The notes: generated by a model not told the origin, from the letters alone. A DNA stretch of 64,000 nucleotides from Rhizobium sp. CF122 (GCF_000282035.1 NZ_AKKA01000023.1:62001-126000); one strand, 5' to 3'; numbered from the stretch's first letter, positions 24,977 through 33,240 are shown. Made by a program: numbers and translations.

Positions 24977-26008
24977 TCAAGCAACGGCGGGCCGCCAGGC
25001 GATCACGGCTTCGGTGCGTGCACGGACATCCGGCGACGCCAGGCAGGTTGCGACCACCTCATAGCCGGGTGCACCAGGGTAGGGATGCACGGCCATCGGT
25101 GGACTATGGTTGGCCGGGCAAAAGATGATTGCCTCATTCGGTGTCACGATGCAGAGATCCAAGATCACCTTCGAACGCGTCAGCATGAAAAGAGCGCGTG
25201 CGGTTGAGGAGCGGTTGCGTAGGTAAGACATCAGGGCCTCCTGCGTGGCCTGATCCAATCCTTGCTCGATCATGTCGATGATCAGCACTCCCTGATGCTC
25301 CGTCTCCAATTCGGCAAGAAGTGCATACAGGGCGGGTGAGCCGGTGGCGCCCTCATCGACAAGCCAGTCGAGGGCTTGCAGGAAGCGCGCCCTCGATGCC
25401 GGATCCGTATCCAATCGCTGATCTATGTCCGCGCTCGTCAGGCCAGCGCGATCAAGGCCAAGGAAGCGGGAATTCGGCAACGCCTTGGCAATGGCATGGG
25501 CGAGCCGCGTCTTGCCGCTTCCAAGCGGACCGATGATGTAGTTCAGAGCCTTGACGTCTCGCAGTTCAAAACGTTCACCGCCCCATGGCCACGGCAGGTC
25601 GAAAGCCGCAAGAACCGGAGACCTAGGCATGATCGAGGTCAGGTCGGCAGCGGACGGGGCGTGCCCCGCCGCGATGGAGCTGCGGAACATCGCGACGCGA
25701 CCGATCGTTTCGGTGAGCCGTTGCACACCGTTTTCGAGCGATGCCTGATGCGAGGCGAGTGCTTGTTCGAGGCCGCCGCGATCACCCTTCAGGACCTGCG
25801 CAATCTGTGTGAGGCTGAGGCCGAGTGCGCGAAATGCGACAATCTCGCCAGCGCGTGCCATCTCATCGGGCCCGTATGCGCGCCAGCCGGAAGATGTGCG
25901 CAGGGGGTCGACGAGGCCGCGTTGCTCATAGATCCGCAAGGCCTTGATGGAGATACCTAGCCGCGCTGCCGCCTCGGACGGGCTCAAAAAGTGTGCGGAA
26001 TGACTCAC
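24977..26008 (-). CDS. MerR-type regulator fused to a P-loop ATPase domain
   Basis: A 343-residue protein in two parts. Residues ~8-115 are a MerR winged helix with its dimer helix ('SPSEAAARLGISIKALRIYE', 'GWRAYGPDEMARAGEIVAFR'). From ~150 to the end is a nucleotide-binding domain with Walker A GPLGSGKT (160-167) and a Walker B-like 'GVLIIDMIEQGLD' (240-252). No ABC signature motif is visible. Typical MerR proteins are 120-270 residues and end in a ligand domain, so an ATPase here is unusual. GTG start at 26008 has AGAGG in front. It is divergent from the BenE-type transporter, a possible target. Confidence 0.8.
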   Translation of the reverse strand: MSHSAHFLSPSEAAARLGISIKALRIYEQRGLVDPLRTSSGWRAYGPDEMARAGEIVAFRALGLSLTQIAQVLKGDRGGLEQALASHQASLENGVQRLTETIGRVAMFRSSIAAGHAPSAADLTSIMPRSPVLAAFDLPWPWGGERFELRDVKALNYIIGPLGSGKTRLAHAIAKALPNSRFLGLDRAGLTSADIDQRLDTDPASRARFLQALDWLVDEGATGSPALYALLAELETEHQGVLIIDMIEQGLDQATQEALMSYLRNRSSTARALFMLTRSKVILDLCIVTPNEAIIFCPANHSPPMAVHPYPGAPGYEVVATCLASPDVRARTEAVIAWRPAVA

Positions 26009-26206
26009 GACTCACCTCTTTGGTTGTTTGTCGCCCTGCTTATCGGGGCAGCCCCGGGGGACAGGTCAACAGTATTTCGAACATTGGCGGCGTTTCTTTG
26101 CAGGTCGGTTCGATGGTGCAGGAGAACGGAACTTGGCCGTCGCGGACTTGTGTTCTTTCCGCGTGTAATGCTCCATGCGGCAGTTGCATTCAGTTCGAGT
26201 CCCGCC

Positions 26207-27391
26207 ATGCTCAAAGACTTCTCCGTTCAAAGCCTGTTTATGGGCCTCCTCACTACGTTCGTGGGGTTTGCCAGCTCCTTTGCGGTCGTGCTGCACGGCC
26301 TGCAGAGTGTCGGCGCGACGGATGCGCAGGCGGCATCGGGCCTCATGGCGCTATCAATCGCGCTGGGGCTCTGCGCGATCGTGCTGAGCTCCGTGACGCG
26401 GCTGCCCATCAGCATTGCATGGTCCACGCCCGGCGGGGCGCTGCTTGCAAGTACCGGCGTGGTCGAGGGCGGGTTCAATGCGGCGGTCGGCGCGTTTCTT
26501 ATCTGCGCAGTGCTGATCGTGATCGCCGGCCTGTTCAAGCCGCTCGGCCGGGCGGTTGCGGCCATTCCCGCGCCACTCGCCAATGCGATGCTCGCTGGTG
26601 TGCTGATCGGGTTGTGCTTTGCGCCGGTCAGGGCGATCGGCTTCAATCCGTCGCTCGGCTTGCCGATCGTATTGGCGTGGATCGCCGTTGGCGCCTTCAA
26701 GCGACTCTGGGCGGTGCCGGCGGCTCTAGCGGCCTTCGTGCTTGTGGTTGCCTTCGGCGTTGACATTCCCGAGGGGGCGTTGGGCTCGATCCAACAGGTG
26801 CTGCGGCCGCCGGTCGAGTTCGTCATGCCCGTCTTCAACCTGCCGGCTTTCGTCTCCATCGCCCTGCCGCTTTTCATCGTGACCATGGCGTCGCAGAACA
26901 TTCCCGGCATCGCCGTCCTGAAGGTGAACGGCTACGAGCCGAAACCCGGCCCGCTCTTCTCGGTGACGGGCCTCTTTTCGATCCTATCAGCGCCGTTCGG
27001 GGGGCATGCGGTGAATCTGGCTGCCATCACAGCTGCAATGTGCGCCGGCCAGGACGCGCATCCCGATCCCGCGCGACGGTATTGGGCCGTCCTCGTCTCA
27101 GGCATCTCCTATGTCATTCTCGGACTACTGGCAGGCGCGGTGACGACTTTCGTGGCCCTGGCGCCGCCAATCCTGATCCAGGCGGTGGCTGGACTGGCAC
27201 TGGTCGGCGCTTTCTCCGGCTCGGCCATGGCAGCGTTCCAGGCACCGGAATCGCGAGAGGCGGCGGCCATAACGTTTCTGGTGACGGCATCCGGCGTTTC
27301 CTTTGCGGGAATCTCCGGCGCATTCTGGGGATTGCTCGCCGGAGGGTCGATGCTGGCCCTGTCACGTTTTGTGCAAGCGGCGAAAAAATAG
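26207..27391 (+). CDS. BenE family benzoate/H+ symporter-like transporter
   Basis: A 394-residue membrane protein with about 12 predicted helices. Family features are 'TRLPISIAWSTPGGALLAST', 'PLANAMLAGVLIGLCFAPV' and 'LFIVTMASQNIPGIAVLKVNGYEP', followed by 'FSILSAPFGGHAVNLAAITAAM'. BenE imports benzoate by proton symport in known cases. No aromatic catabolic gene is nearby, so the substrate here is open. The start ATG 26207 begins the family-like part; upstream in-frame sequence overlaps the promoter region of the divergent regulator. Confidence 0.85.
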   Translation: MLKDFSVQSLFMGLLTTFVGFASSFAVVLHGLQSVGATDAQAASGLMALSIALGLCAIVLSSVTRLPISIAWSTPGGALLASTGVVEGGFNAAVGAFLICAVLIVIAGLFKPLGRAVAAIPAPLANAMLAGVLIGLCFAPVRAIGFNPSLGLPIVLAWIAVGAFKRLWAVPAALAAFVLVVAFGVDIPEGALGSIQQVLRPPVEFVMPVFNLPAFVSIALPLFIVTMASQNIPGIAVLKVNGYEPKPGPLFSVTGLFSILSAPFGGHAVNLAAITAAMCAGQDAHPDPARRYWAVLVSGISYVILGLLAGAVTTFVALAPPILIQAVAGLALVGAFSGSAMAAFQAPESREAAAITFLVTASGVSFAGISGAFWGLLAGGSMLALSRFVQAAKK

Positions 27392-27400
27392 ACGGAGGGA

Positions 27401-27429
27401 TTGCCAGTTTTTTGTACCCCGGCTATAAG
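27401..27429 (+). promoter_or_regulatory. leuL-leuA promoter
   Basis: TTGCCA (27401-27406), exactly 17 bp, then TATAAG (27424-27429). This is a good sigma-70 type promoter. The -10 ends 7 bases before the A of the leuL ATG at 27437, so transcription should begin at or next to that A. Confidence 0.75.
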
Positions 27430-27436
27430 CGCGGCC

Positions 27437-27562
27437 ATGAAGAACACGGGCATCATGATTTCTGAGCAGATTGCACGCGGGCGTATCGCCCTGCGCGACA
27501 ATACGCGCGCCCTGACCTCGCTTCTTCTCCTCGGCCTTACGCGCGGTTGCCGGGTCCGTTGA
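27437..27562 (+). CDS. leuL: Leucine-rich leader peptide of leuA
   Basis: Forty-one codons ending in TGA. Residues 26-34 read LTSLLLLGL, six leucines in nine positions, including four consecutive CTT/CTT/CTC/CTC codons (27521-27532). This is the expected sensor of leucyl-tRNA charging ahead of the gene for the first leucine-specific enzyme. There is no Shine-Dalgarno, and the promoter places the mRNA 5' end at the ATG, as in trpL. A second in-frame ATG is codon 7. Leu leader peptides before leuA are known in bacteria; the leaderless feature is my inference. Confidence 0.7.
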   Translation: MKNTGIMISEQIARGRIALRDNTRALTSLLLLGLTRGCRVR

Positions 27563-27653
27563 GGAGCGCCCGGCGGCCGAAAGCCCGCCCAGGCCATCGC
27601 TCCTCGTGACCAATCCCGAAAACTGATCAACCGGATGCTTTCGCACCGGATTC
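27561..27653 (+). promoter_or_regulatory. Structured leader between leuL and leuA
   Basis: An 8 bp outer stem GAGGAGCG (27561-27568) / CGCTCCTC (27598-27605) encloses an inner stem GGCGG (27572-27576) / CCGCC (27585-27589). A further hairpin follows at 27631-27649 (CCGG..TGC/GCA..CCGG). The outer stem overlaps the leuL stop codon, so a ribosome finishing the leader peptide would disrupt it. No run of T follows any of these stems, so the switch may not be a standard intrinsic terminator. Confidence 0.55.
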
Positions 27654-27722
27654 GTCATCGCCAAGCCAGACCCGATACGCTATGACGCGGCTGGCCAGAT
27701 GACGGGAAGAGGAAGAGAAGAC

Positions 27723-29438
27723 ATGGACACGAACACCCGCTCCCAAACCAAAGGCATGCCCGAGGCGGCGATCAAGTATCGCGCCTATCCGCAGGTGAAC
27801 ATCCCTGACCGTACATGGCCGTCCAAGACGCTGACCAAGGCGCCGATCTGGTGCTCGGTCGATCTGCGCGACGGCAACCAGGCGCTGGTCGACCCGATGG
27901 GCCACGACCGCAAGGCCCGGATGTTCCAGTTGCTGCTCGACATGGGTTTTAAGGAAATCGAGATCGGTTTCCCATCGGCATCGCAGACGGATTTCGACTT
28001 CGCGCGCTGGTGCGTGGAGCAGAGCAACGTACCTGATGACGTGTCGCTGCAGGTGCTGGTGCAGTGCCGTCCGGAGTTAATTACCCGTACGTTCGAGGCG
28101 CTGGAAGGGGCGAACCGCCCGATCGTTCACTTCTACAACTCCACTAGCGAATTGCAGCGTCGTGTCGTGTTCGCCAAGGATGTCCAGGGCATCAAGCAGA
28201 TCGCAGTCGATGCGGCGAAGATGATCTCCGACATGGCTGCCAAGGCTGGCGGTGGCTACCGCTTCGAATATTCGCCGGAGAGCTTCACCGGGACCGAACT
28301 TGAGGTGGCTTTGGATATCTGCAACGCCGTCATAGAGGTGATGAAGCCGACGCCTGACAATAAGCTGATCATCAACCTGCCGTCCACGGTCGAGATGGCG
28401 ACGCCGAACGTCTATGCCGACCAGATCGAGTGGATGTGCCGCAATCTCGACAATCGCGAAAACCTGATCATTTCGCTGCATCCACATAACGACCGCGGCA
28501 CCGGTATCGCTGCTGCCGAGTTGGCCTTGCTGGCGGGTGCAGATCGCGTCGAAGGCACGCTGTTCGGCAATGGTGAGCGCACCGGCAACGTCGACGTCGT
28601 CACCATGGCGCTGAACATGTTCACTCAAGGAGTCGATCCGGAGATCGACTGCTCCAATATCGTGCGCATGAAGGAAGTGTTCGAATATTCGAACCAGATG
28701 CCGATCGGCGAGCGCCACCCTTATGTCGGCGAACTGGTCTACACGGCTTTCTCCGGCTCGCACCAGGATGCGATCAACAAGGGCATGAAGGCGATCAAGG
28801 TTGCCAACCACCCGGTTTGGGAAGTGCCTTACCTGCCGATCGATCCGCAGGATGTCGGCCGTACCTACGAGGCGATCATCCGCATCAACTCGCAGTCCGG
28901 CAAGGGCGGCATCGCCTACATCCTGCAGCAGGATTACGGGCTGAACCTGCCGCGCAACCTGCAGGTCGAGTTCCGCGAAGACATCCAGCGGATCACCGAC
29001 GAAGAGGGCAAGGAATTGCCGTCGAAGCGCATCTACGACCGTTTCATCGAGCGCTACGTGACGCAGCCGGTAGGCCGCATCAAGTTCGTCGATCACCACA
29101 CCTATGCCGATCCGGAGCACAAGGGGCAGCGCATCGTCGCCGCCGAGATCACCGACAACGGCGAGACGAAGCGCATCGAAGGCAAGGGCAATGGCCCGGT
29201 CGACGGCTTCGTCAACGCGCTCTCGCACTATCTCGGCATCGACATGTCGGTCGAGGACTATTCGGAGCACTCGCTGCAGCATGGCTCGAACGCTGCGGCC
29301 ATCTCCTACGTCGAGACCTCCTATCCGGGCGGCAAGCTCTTTGGCGCCGGCATCAGCACGAACATCGTCGGTGCATCCCTGGAGGCGATCGTCTCTGCCG
29401 CAAACCGCGTGCTCGAGGTCAAGGCTGGAAAGGCCTGA
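27723..29438 (+). CDS. leuA: 2-isopropylmalate synthase
   Basis: Condenses acetyl-CoA and 2-oxoisovalerate to 2-isopropylmalate, the first leucine-specific step (EC 2.3.3.13). The 571-residue protein belongs to the longer LeuA type ('YRAYPQVNIPDRTWPSK' start). The catalytic barrel shows 'CSVDLRDGNQALVDPM' and the metal-binding H253-x-H255 in 'LHPHNDRGTG'; the C-terminal ~150 residues form the leucine-sensing regulatory domain. ATG 27723 has GAGGAAGAG in front. Controlled by the leuL leader and probably by leucine feedback. Confidence 0.96.
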   Translation: MDTNTRSQTKGMPEAAIKYRAYPQVNIPDRTWPSKTLTKAPIWCSVDLRDGNQALVDPMGHDRKARMFQLLLDMGFKEIEIGFPSASQTDFDFARWCVEQSNVPDDVSLQVLVQCRPELITRTFEALEGANRPIVHFYNSTSELQRRVVFAKDVQGIKQIAVDAAKMISDMAAKAGGGYRFEYSPESFTGTELEVALDICNAVIEVMKPTPDNKLIINLPSTVEMATPNVYADQIEWMCRNLDNRENLIISLHPHNDRGTGIAAAELALLAGADRVEGTLFGNGERTGNVDVVTMALNMFTQGVDPEIDCSNIVRMKEVFEYSNQMPIGERHPYVGELVYTAFSGSHQDAINKGMKAIKVANHPVWEVPYLPIDPQDVGRTYEAIIRINSQSGKGGIAYILQQDYGLNLPRNLQVEFREDIQRITDEEGKELPSKRIYDRFIERYVTQPVGRIKFVDHHTYADPEHKGQRIVAAEITDNGETKRIEGKGNGPVDGFVNALSHYLGIDMSVEDYSEHSLQHGSNAAAISYVETSYPGGKLFGAGISTNIVGASLEAIVSAANRVLEVKAGKA

Positions 29439-29447
29439 CGCGCTCTG

Positions 29448-29478
29448 GTGCAGCGGACTATTCCGCTGCACTCCTTCC
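29448..29478 (+). terminator. Terminator after leuA
   Basis: A perfect 10 bp stem GTGCAGCGGA (29448-29457) / TCCGCTGCAC (29462-29471) with a CTAT loop, followed by TCCTTCC. It lies between leuA and the convergent anti-sigma gene and may serve both strands. Confidence 0.65.
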
Positions 29479-29545
29479 TGGACAGTGCCGAGAATTTTTA
29501 GGCGTCGTCATTCGGGCGGCCGCATCGTTGCGGCCTACCCGAACA

Positions 29546-30388
29546 TCAGATCGATGCCGCAACCTGCATGGCGAGCTGGCCGAGCGACGCTTCCGACGAT
29601 GGGCCGATGAGCACATAGGACGTGCCGGCATTGTGCCAGGCAACCACCCCGATCTCGTCCTTGATCGTTTCTTTGAAATCGTCGGTCTCCGAGGGCAAGC
29701 TGTCCTTGCGGAAGCAGATGGAAGCCAGATCGCCATCGGAGCTCGTGTAGACCAGCTGGCCGACCGGCCGGCCGTCGCCGATGAAGACGCGTGCACCCTG
29801 GAAGGTCCAGCCCTGATCCGACAGGTCAGGCACGCGGAATGCAACGCCAACCGTTGAGGTCAGCCAGGTGGAAATTTCCTCCGCCTGCGTCGACGGCACC
29901 TCGAAAATATGACGCGGCTGGCGAGCGATCAGGCGTTGGTTGGCGATGACGTCTGTCAGCCATTGGCTGGAATCGGCGGCGGCTTCGATCGTTGCCGGGG
30001 GTGCCGATTGCATCGTGCTGGTGCTGCCGGCGGCGAAAAAACCGATGCCGCAGCCGGCGATGAAGAGGATGATTGCTGCCGCAAGAGCCTGTGGCCCGGT
30101 CGGCGCAAGCTTAAACGAGGGCCGCGAAACGCGCGAGGCAACCGGAGCCTTCGGTGGCTGTGCGCTCTTGATCGACCGAACAAGGGCGAGGGGAACCGGT
30201 TCCTTGAGAACATCGTCGAGGCGGTGCTTTCCGAAGTCGGCGCCGTGTCGCAGCTTGTCATAGAGCCGCTTGGCACCCTCGTCGTTGGCCAGGCGCTGCT
30301 CCAGCTCCTGCTTCTGTTCGGGCGTCGTCTCGCCATCCAGCAGGGCGGTTAGCTGAGCATCGAGCGGCAGTTTTTTGAAATCGAGCAA
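29546..30388 (-). CDS. Membrane-anchored anti-sigma factor
   Basis: A 280-residue protein read from TTG 30388, one base after the sigma factor's stop. The N-terminal cytoplasmic part has the anti-sigma pattern 'LPLDAQLTALLDGETTPEQK' without zinc ligands, one membrane helix follows at ~110-130 ('ALAAAIILFIAGCGIGFFAAG'), then a periplasmic domain of ~140 residues. By position and layout it should bind and inhibit the ECF sigma factor encoded just upstream. The weak TTG start and coupling to the sigma stop would set the ratio of the two proteins. An AGG lies 9 bases before the TTG. Confidence 0.82.
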   Translation of the reverse strand: MLDFKKLPLDAQLTALLDGETTPEQKQELEQRLANDEGAKRLYDKLRHGADFGKHRLDDVLKEPVPLALVRSIKSAQPPKAPVASRVSRPSFKLAPTGPQALAAAIILFIAGCGIGFFAAGSTSTMQSAPPATIEAAADSSQWLTDVIANQRLIARQPRHIFEVPSTQAEEISTWLTSTVGVAFRVPDLSDQGWTFQGARVFIGDGRPVGQLVYTSSDGDLASICFRKDSLPSETDDFKETIKDEIGVVAWHNAGTSYVLIGPSSEASLGQLAMQVAASI

Positions 30389-30389
30389 T

Positions 30390-30896
30390 TCAGTACCTGT
30401 GAGAATAATTGTCCGCGATGCTGGCGAAATGCAGCCTCGCCGCGGCAAGCTGCGATACGACGATGTTGATCGTGACACCCATAATATCAGCCGTCTGTTG
30501 ATAGCTATGCCCCTCGACGATGACCAGCAGAAACGCGCTAGAGGTGCCTTCGGGCATCTCGGAAACCACGCGGTGGATGACATCAGGATCGACGAGGGGG
30601 GCACGGTCGCGGCTCGCCTCGCGGATATCGGTGATATTGGTTTTCGAAACGGCATGCGGCTTGCGTCGGCGATGGTCGTCACTCCATTGCTGGCGGGCGA
30701 GGGTGTAGACCCAGCTCTCCAGACGGCCTTCGCCATTCCATTGGTTGCTCTTGGCGATGGCACGCTCACACGCCGCTTGCGCGAGTTCGTCCGCACTTGC
30801 TGCATCACCTGCAAGGGTCATCGCGAAACGCCGCAGCCGGGGCAGAAGGCCCACTAGGTCGCGTCTGATATCGATGGTCGTCACGGGTTGACGCAT
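30390..30896 (-). CDS. ECF-family RNA polymerase sigma factor
   Basis: A 168-residue sigma factor with regions 2 ('LLPRLRRFAMTLAGDAASAD ... AIAKSNQW ... RLESWVYTLARQQWSDDHRRRK') and 4 ('MPEGTSSAFLLVIVEGHSYQQ', then TADIMGVTINIVVSQLAAAR). Its recognised partner should be the adjacent anti-sigma factor. ATG 30896 follows GGAAAGACC. The signal sensed is unknown. I looked for a GGAAC-type ECF promoter upstream of the operon and did not find a convincing one. Confidence 0.88.
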   Translation of the reverse strand: MRQPVTTIDIRRDLVGLLPRLRRFAMTLAGDAASADELAQAACERAIAKSNQWNGEGRLESWVYTLARQQWSDDHRRRKPHAVSKTNITDIREASRDRAPLVDPDVIHRVVSEMPEGTSSAFLLVIVEGHSYQQTADIMGVTINIVVSQLAAARLHFASIADNYSHRY

Positions 30897-30915
30897 GGTC
30901 TTTCCAAGTAATGCA

Positions 30916-30938
30916 TGGGCGTTCAGGCAGAACGCCCA
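30916..30938. promoter_or_regulatory. Perfect inverted repeat upstream of the ECF sigma gene
   Basis: TGGGCGTTC (30916-30924) and GAACGCCCA (30930-30938) form a 9 bp stem with a 5-base loop, starting 20 bp before the sigma factor ATG. Without a T-run on either side it is unlikely to be a terminator; an RNA hairpin in the 5' UTR or a protein-binding site is more likely. A second small palindrome, GATGCTT/AAGCATC, lies near 30991-31007. Confidence 0.45.
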
Positions 30939-31063
30939 GCAGGAGATCGATTTATATCGCTTCTGTGTCCTTTATGAAACAAGTACCTGATGCTTCGCAA
31001 GCATCCGGCGGCGTATCCCACGGGTTCTCAAAGCTTTTCTTCGCTGGCACCGGTGCTGCAACC

Positions 31064-31624
31064 TCAATACGTGCGGTAGCCGTTTAACGTTTGCAGTAGC
31101 GAGCGGTAGGCCCAGGTCTGCTCGCCGCCCCGATCCCGGATCTCGACGAGCTGGACGCGCGCTCCCTGTACATCACCCTGTTCCACCAAAGCTTGGCCCA
31201 TGTATGACCGTGCCAGAACATAATTCTCGTCGGCCTGCAGTGCCTTGCGATAATACGACATCCCCAGTTCCATTCTGCCCGCCTTGCGGTTGGCGTAGCC
31301 GAGGTAGTTCAGGATGCGCGGATCGTTCTGGTTGTTGGCAAGCTGAAGCACGGTCAGGGCGTTGTCATATTGACCGGCATAGGCAAATTCACGGGCTGCC
31401 TTGTAGAGGTCGTCATCGTTGAACGAATTCTTCTTCGGAACCACGCATTCCTTGCGCTTTACGTCCCAGACCTTGCCGGCAGTGCATTTTGTCGTCGTTT
31501 CGGTCTTTGGCGGCGGCTTGGTTTCGTCGCTCTCATCACCGATCGCAAGGGCGGATGAAGAGACAGCGATGGCAAGCGAGCCGGCCAAAGCCAGACCGCG
31601 AAGACTGATGAACGCCATGGGCAT
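31064..31624 (-). CDS. Exported TPR-repeat protein
   Basis: A 186-residue protein with a signal peptide (MPMAFISLRGLALAGSLAIA, cleavage near ALA-IG), a Lys/Pro/Thr linker containing two cysteines (TKCTAGKVWDVKRKECVVP) and about three tetratricopeptide repeats ('AREFAYAGQYDNALTVLQLA', 'YLGYANRKAGRMELGMSYYR', 'ARSYMGQALVEQGDVQGA'). It probably acts as a periplasmic scaffold. ATG 31624 has GGAG 7 bases upstream. It lies 167 bp upstream of the sigma/anti-sigma pair on the same strand; a link is possible but unproven. Confidence 0.85.
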   Translation of the reverse strand: MPMAFISLRGLALAGSLAIAVSSSALAIGDESDETKPPPKTETTTKCTAGKVWDVKRKECVVPKKNSFNDDDLYKAAREFAYAGQYDNALTVLQLANNQNDPRILNYLGYANRKAGRMELGMSYYRKALQADENYVLARSYMGQALVEQGDVQGARVQLVEIRDRGGEQTWAYRSLLQTLNGYRTY

Positions 31625-31772
31625 GCAATGACTCCGTGAATTGATGCTGCAGAGACAACAAGTTTACGTGGCAATCGCCAATTGCCAAGGCCTCGGATGC
31701 TTTCCGAATTCAAGATACCGTCATCTTCAGTTTCTGAATCAACTTGGCGAGACGATGATTTCGAAGGTGGCG

Positions 31773-32681
31773 CTAACCCTTGAAAATATCGACACTTTCA
31801 CTGCATACGCCGTCGCCCATGGAGTTGATGCTGAAGCGTTCCCCGGTCAGTTCCCAGGCACGCGGAGAGCCGTCGATCGAGAACAGATTGTAGGCGGCGC
31901 GGGGCTTTAGTCCTCCTGGTCCCTGCGATGCCGAGGCGATGCCGACCACCGGGACGGGGCCAGTCTGGCCGCGCAGCCAGTGGAGCGTGTTCAAATGGGT
32001 ATGGCCGTGGAGCACCAGTTCGGCGCCGCCGGTGGAGATCACGGCGCCGAAGCGGCGAATGCCGATCATCCGCTTGTGGAAGGACGTTGCGCCACGAATA
32101 GGTGGATGGTGGATCATCACGACCCGAAACAAGCCGGCTTCGCCAGCCGCGCGCAGCATGTTGACGGTGTCTCGCGCCTGGCGCTCACCAAAGAAGCCGC
32201 TGGCCGCGAAAGGGGGCGTTGCGACGGCTGTCGAGCAACCGACGATGGCGACCTTGCCGCGAACGCGGAGATAGGGAAAGACGTGGCGATCTTGCTGCCA
32301 TTCGGGCGGCGCGAGGTCGCCGCGCACGTTGTCGTACCATGCACGCACCGATTTTTCGTAGGCGCCGGGAACGTAAGCATCATGGTTTCCGGGCACGACG
32401 GAATTGTCCTCGGGGTCACCGAGTTCTTTCAGCCAGGCGGCGGCGGCGCGAATCTCCAAGCCGCTTGCGAGGTTCACCAGGTCGCCGGTGACCGCCAGAT
32501 GATCGGCCTGCTTCGCGCGTATGTCGTCCAGCAGCAGATCCAGCGTGCTGCCGAAAAGGTGCTTGCGCCGGTTGCGATGCCAGTTCACAAAGCCGGTAAT
32601 GCGTTTGGAGAAGAGCTCGCGGACGGAAAGGCGAGGGAGCGGGCCGAGATGGATATCGGAGATGTGCGCGAGCTTGAACAT
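31773..32681 (-). CDS. Calcineurin-like metallophosphoesterase
   Basis: A 302-residue phosphoesterase with the complete dimetal motif set: 'LAHISDIHLG', 'LAVTGDLVNLA', 'VVPGNHDAYV', 'MIHHPPI' and 'LHGHTHLN'. The family includes phosphodiesterases acting on nucleotides or phospholipids; the substrate here is unknown. ATG 32681 gives the family-typical MFKLAHISD start; ATG 32693 would add MSAR. Neither has a clear ribosome site. Divergent from the Nudix gene. Confidence 0.88.
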   Translation of the reverse strand: MFKLAHISDIHLGPLPRLSVRELFSKRITGFVNWHRNRRKHLFGSTLDLLLDDIRAKQADHLAVTGDLVNLASGLEIRAAAAWLKELGDPEDNSVVPGNHDAYVPGAYEKSVRAWYDNVRGDLAPPEWQQDRHVFPYLRVRGKVAIVGCSTAVATPPFAASGFFGERQARDTVNMLRAAGEAGLFRVVMIHHPPIRGATSFHKRMIGIRRFGAVISTGGAELVLHGHTHLNTLHWLRGQTGPVPVVGIASASQGPGGLKPRAAYNLFSIDGSPRAWELTGERFSINSMGDGVCSESVDIFKG

Positions 32682-32755
32682 GCGAGCAGACATAGCCCAG
32701 TAAGTCTGCAATTCAAACACATCTGCTTGAACGGATTAATGGAATTGGAAAAAGC

Positions 32756-33232
32756 GTGACCGGAACCATCCGCCCCTGGCAATCACGAGTCCTGATGCGC
32801 ATCGTGCATGTCTATTTCGCGATCGCGCGCGGAATGACGATGGGTGTGCGAGCCGCCTGCTTCGATTCGGCGGGGCGCATCTTCCTCGTGCGGCACAGCT
32901 ACGTGCCCGGCTGGCATATGCCGGGCGGAGGGCTTGAGCGCAATGAGACTGCCGAGGAGGCCCTGATCAAGGAACTTCGCGAGGAAGGGAATCTGCGTAT
33001 TCTCGGCCGGCCTCAGCTCTTCCACATCTATTTCAACACGGCGGCCAGCCGACGCGACCATGTTCTCTTCTATAAGACCCAGGTGGAGCAGACGGCACCC
33101 CGGCCACCGGACCGGGAAATCGTCGAGTGCGGCTTCTTTGAGGTCGATGATCTGCCAGTGGGCACAACTGAAGCGACGCGCCGTCGCCTGGCTGAACTCG
33201 CGGGCGAGCAGGAGCCCGCCCACGTCTGGTAG
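32756..33232 (+). CDS. Nudix hydrolase
   Basis: A 158-residue protein from GTG 32756 (GGAAAAAGC in front). The Nudix box is at about residues 58-80, read as 'GGGLERNETAEEALIKELRE' then EGNL; the final G of the consensus (EExGU) is replaced by N but the catalytic REL-x-EE core is intact. It is preceded by a W..PGG motif (GWHMPGG). Such enzymes cleave nucleoside diphosphate derivatives; no specificity can be assigned. Convergent with the glutathionyl-hydroquinone reductase gene, 8 bp apart. Confidence 0.87.
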   Translation: MTGTIRPWQSRVLMRIVHVYFAIARGMTMGVRAACFDSAGRIFLVRHSYVPGWHMPGGGLERNETAEEALIKELREEGNLRILGRPQLFHIYFNTAASRRDHVLFYKTQVEQTAPRPPDREIVECGFFEVDDLPVGTTEATRRRLAELAGEQEPAHVW

Positions 33233-33240
33233 AACACAGG

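Noticed and set aside
26009..26206. MerR operator with a 19 bp spacer promoter
   Set aside because: Several GC palindromes (for example GGGGCAGCCCC) occur, but no -35/-10 pair with the long spacer typical of MerR promoters is convincing.
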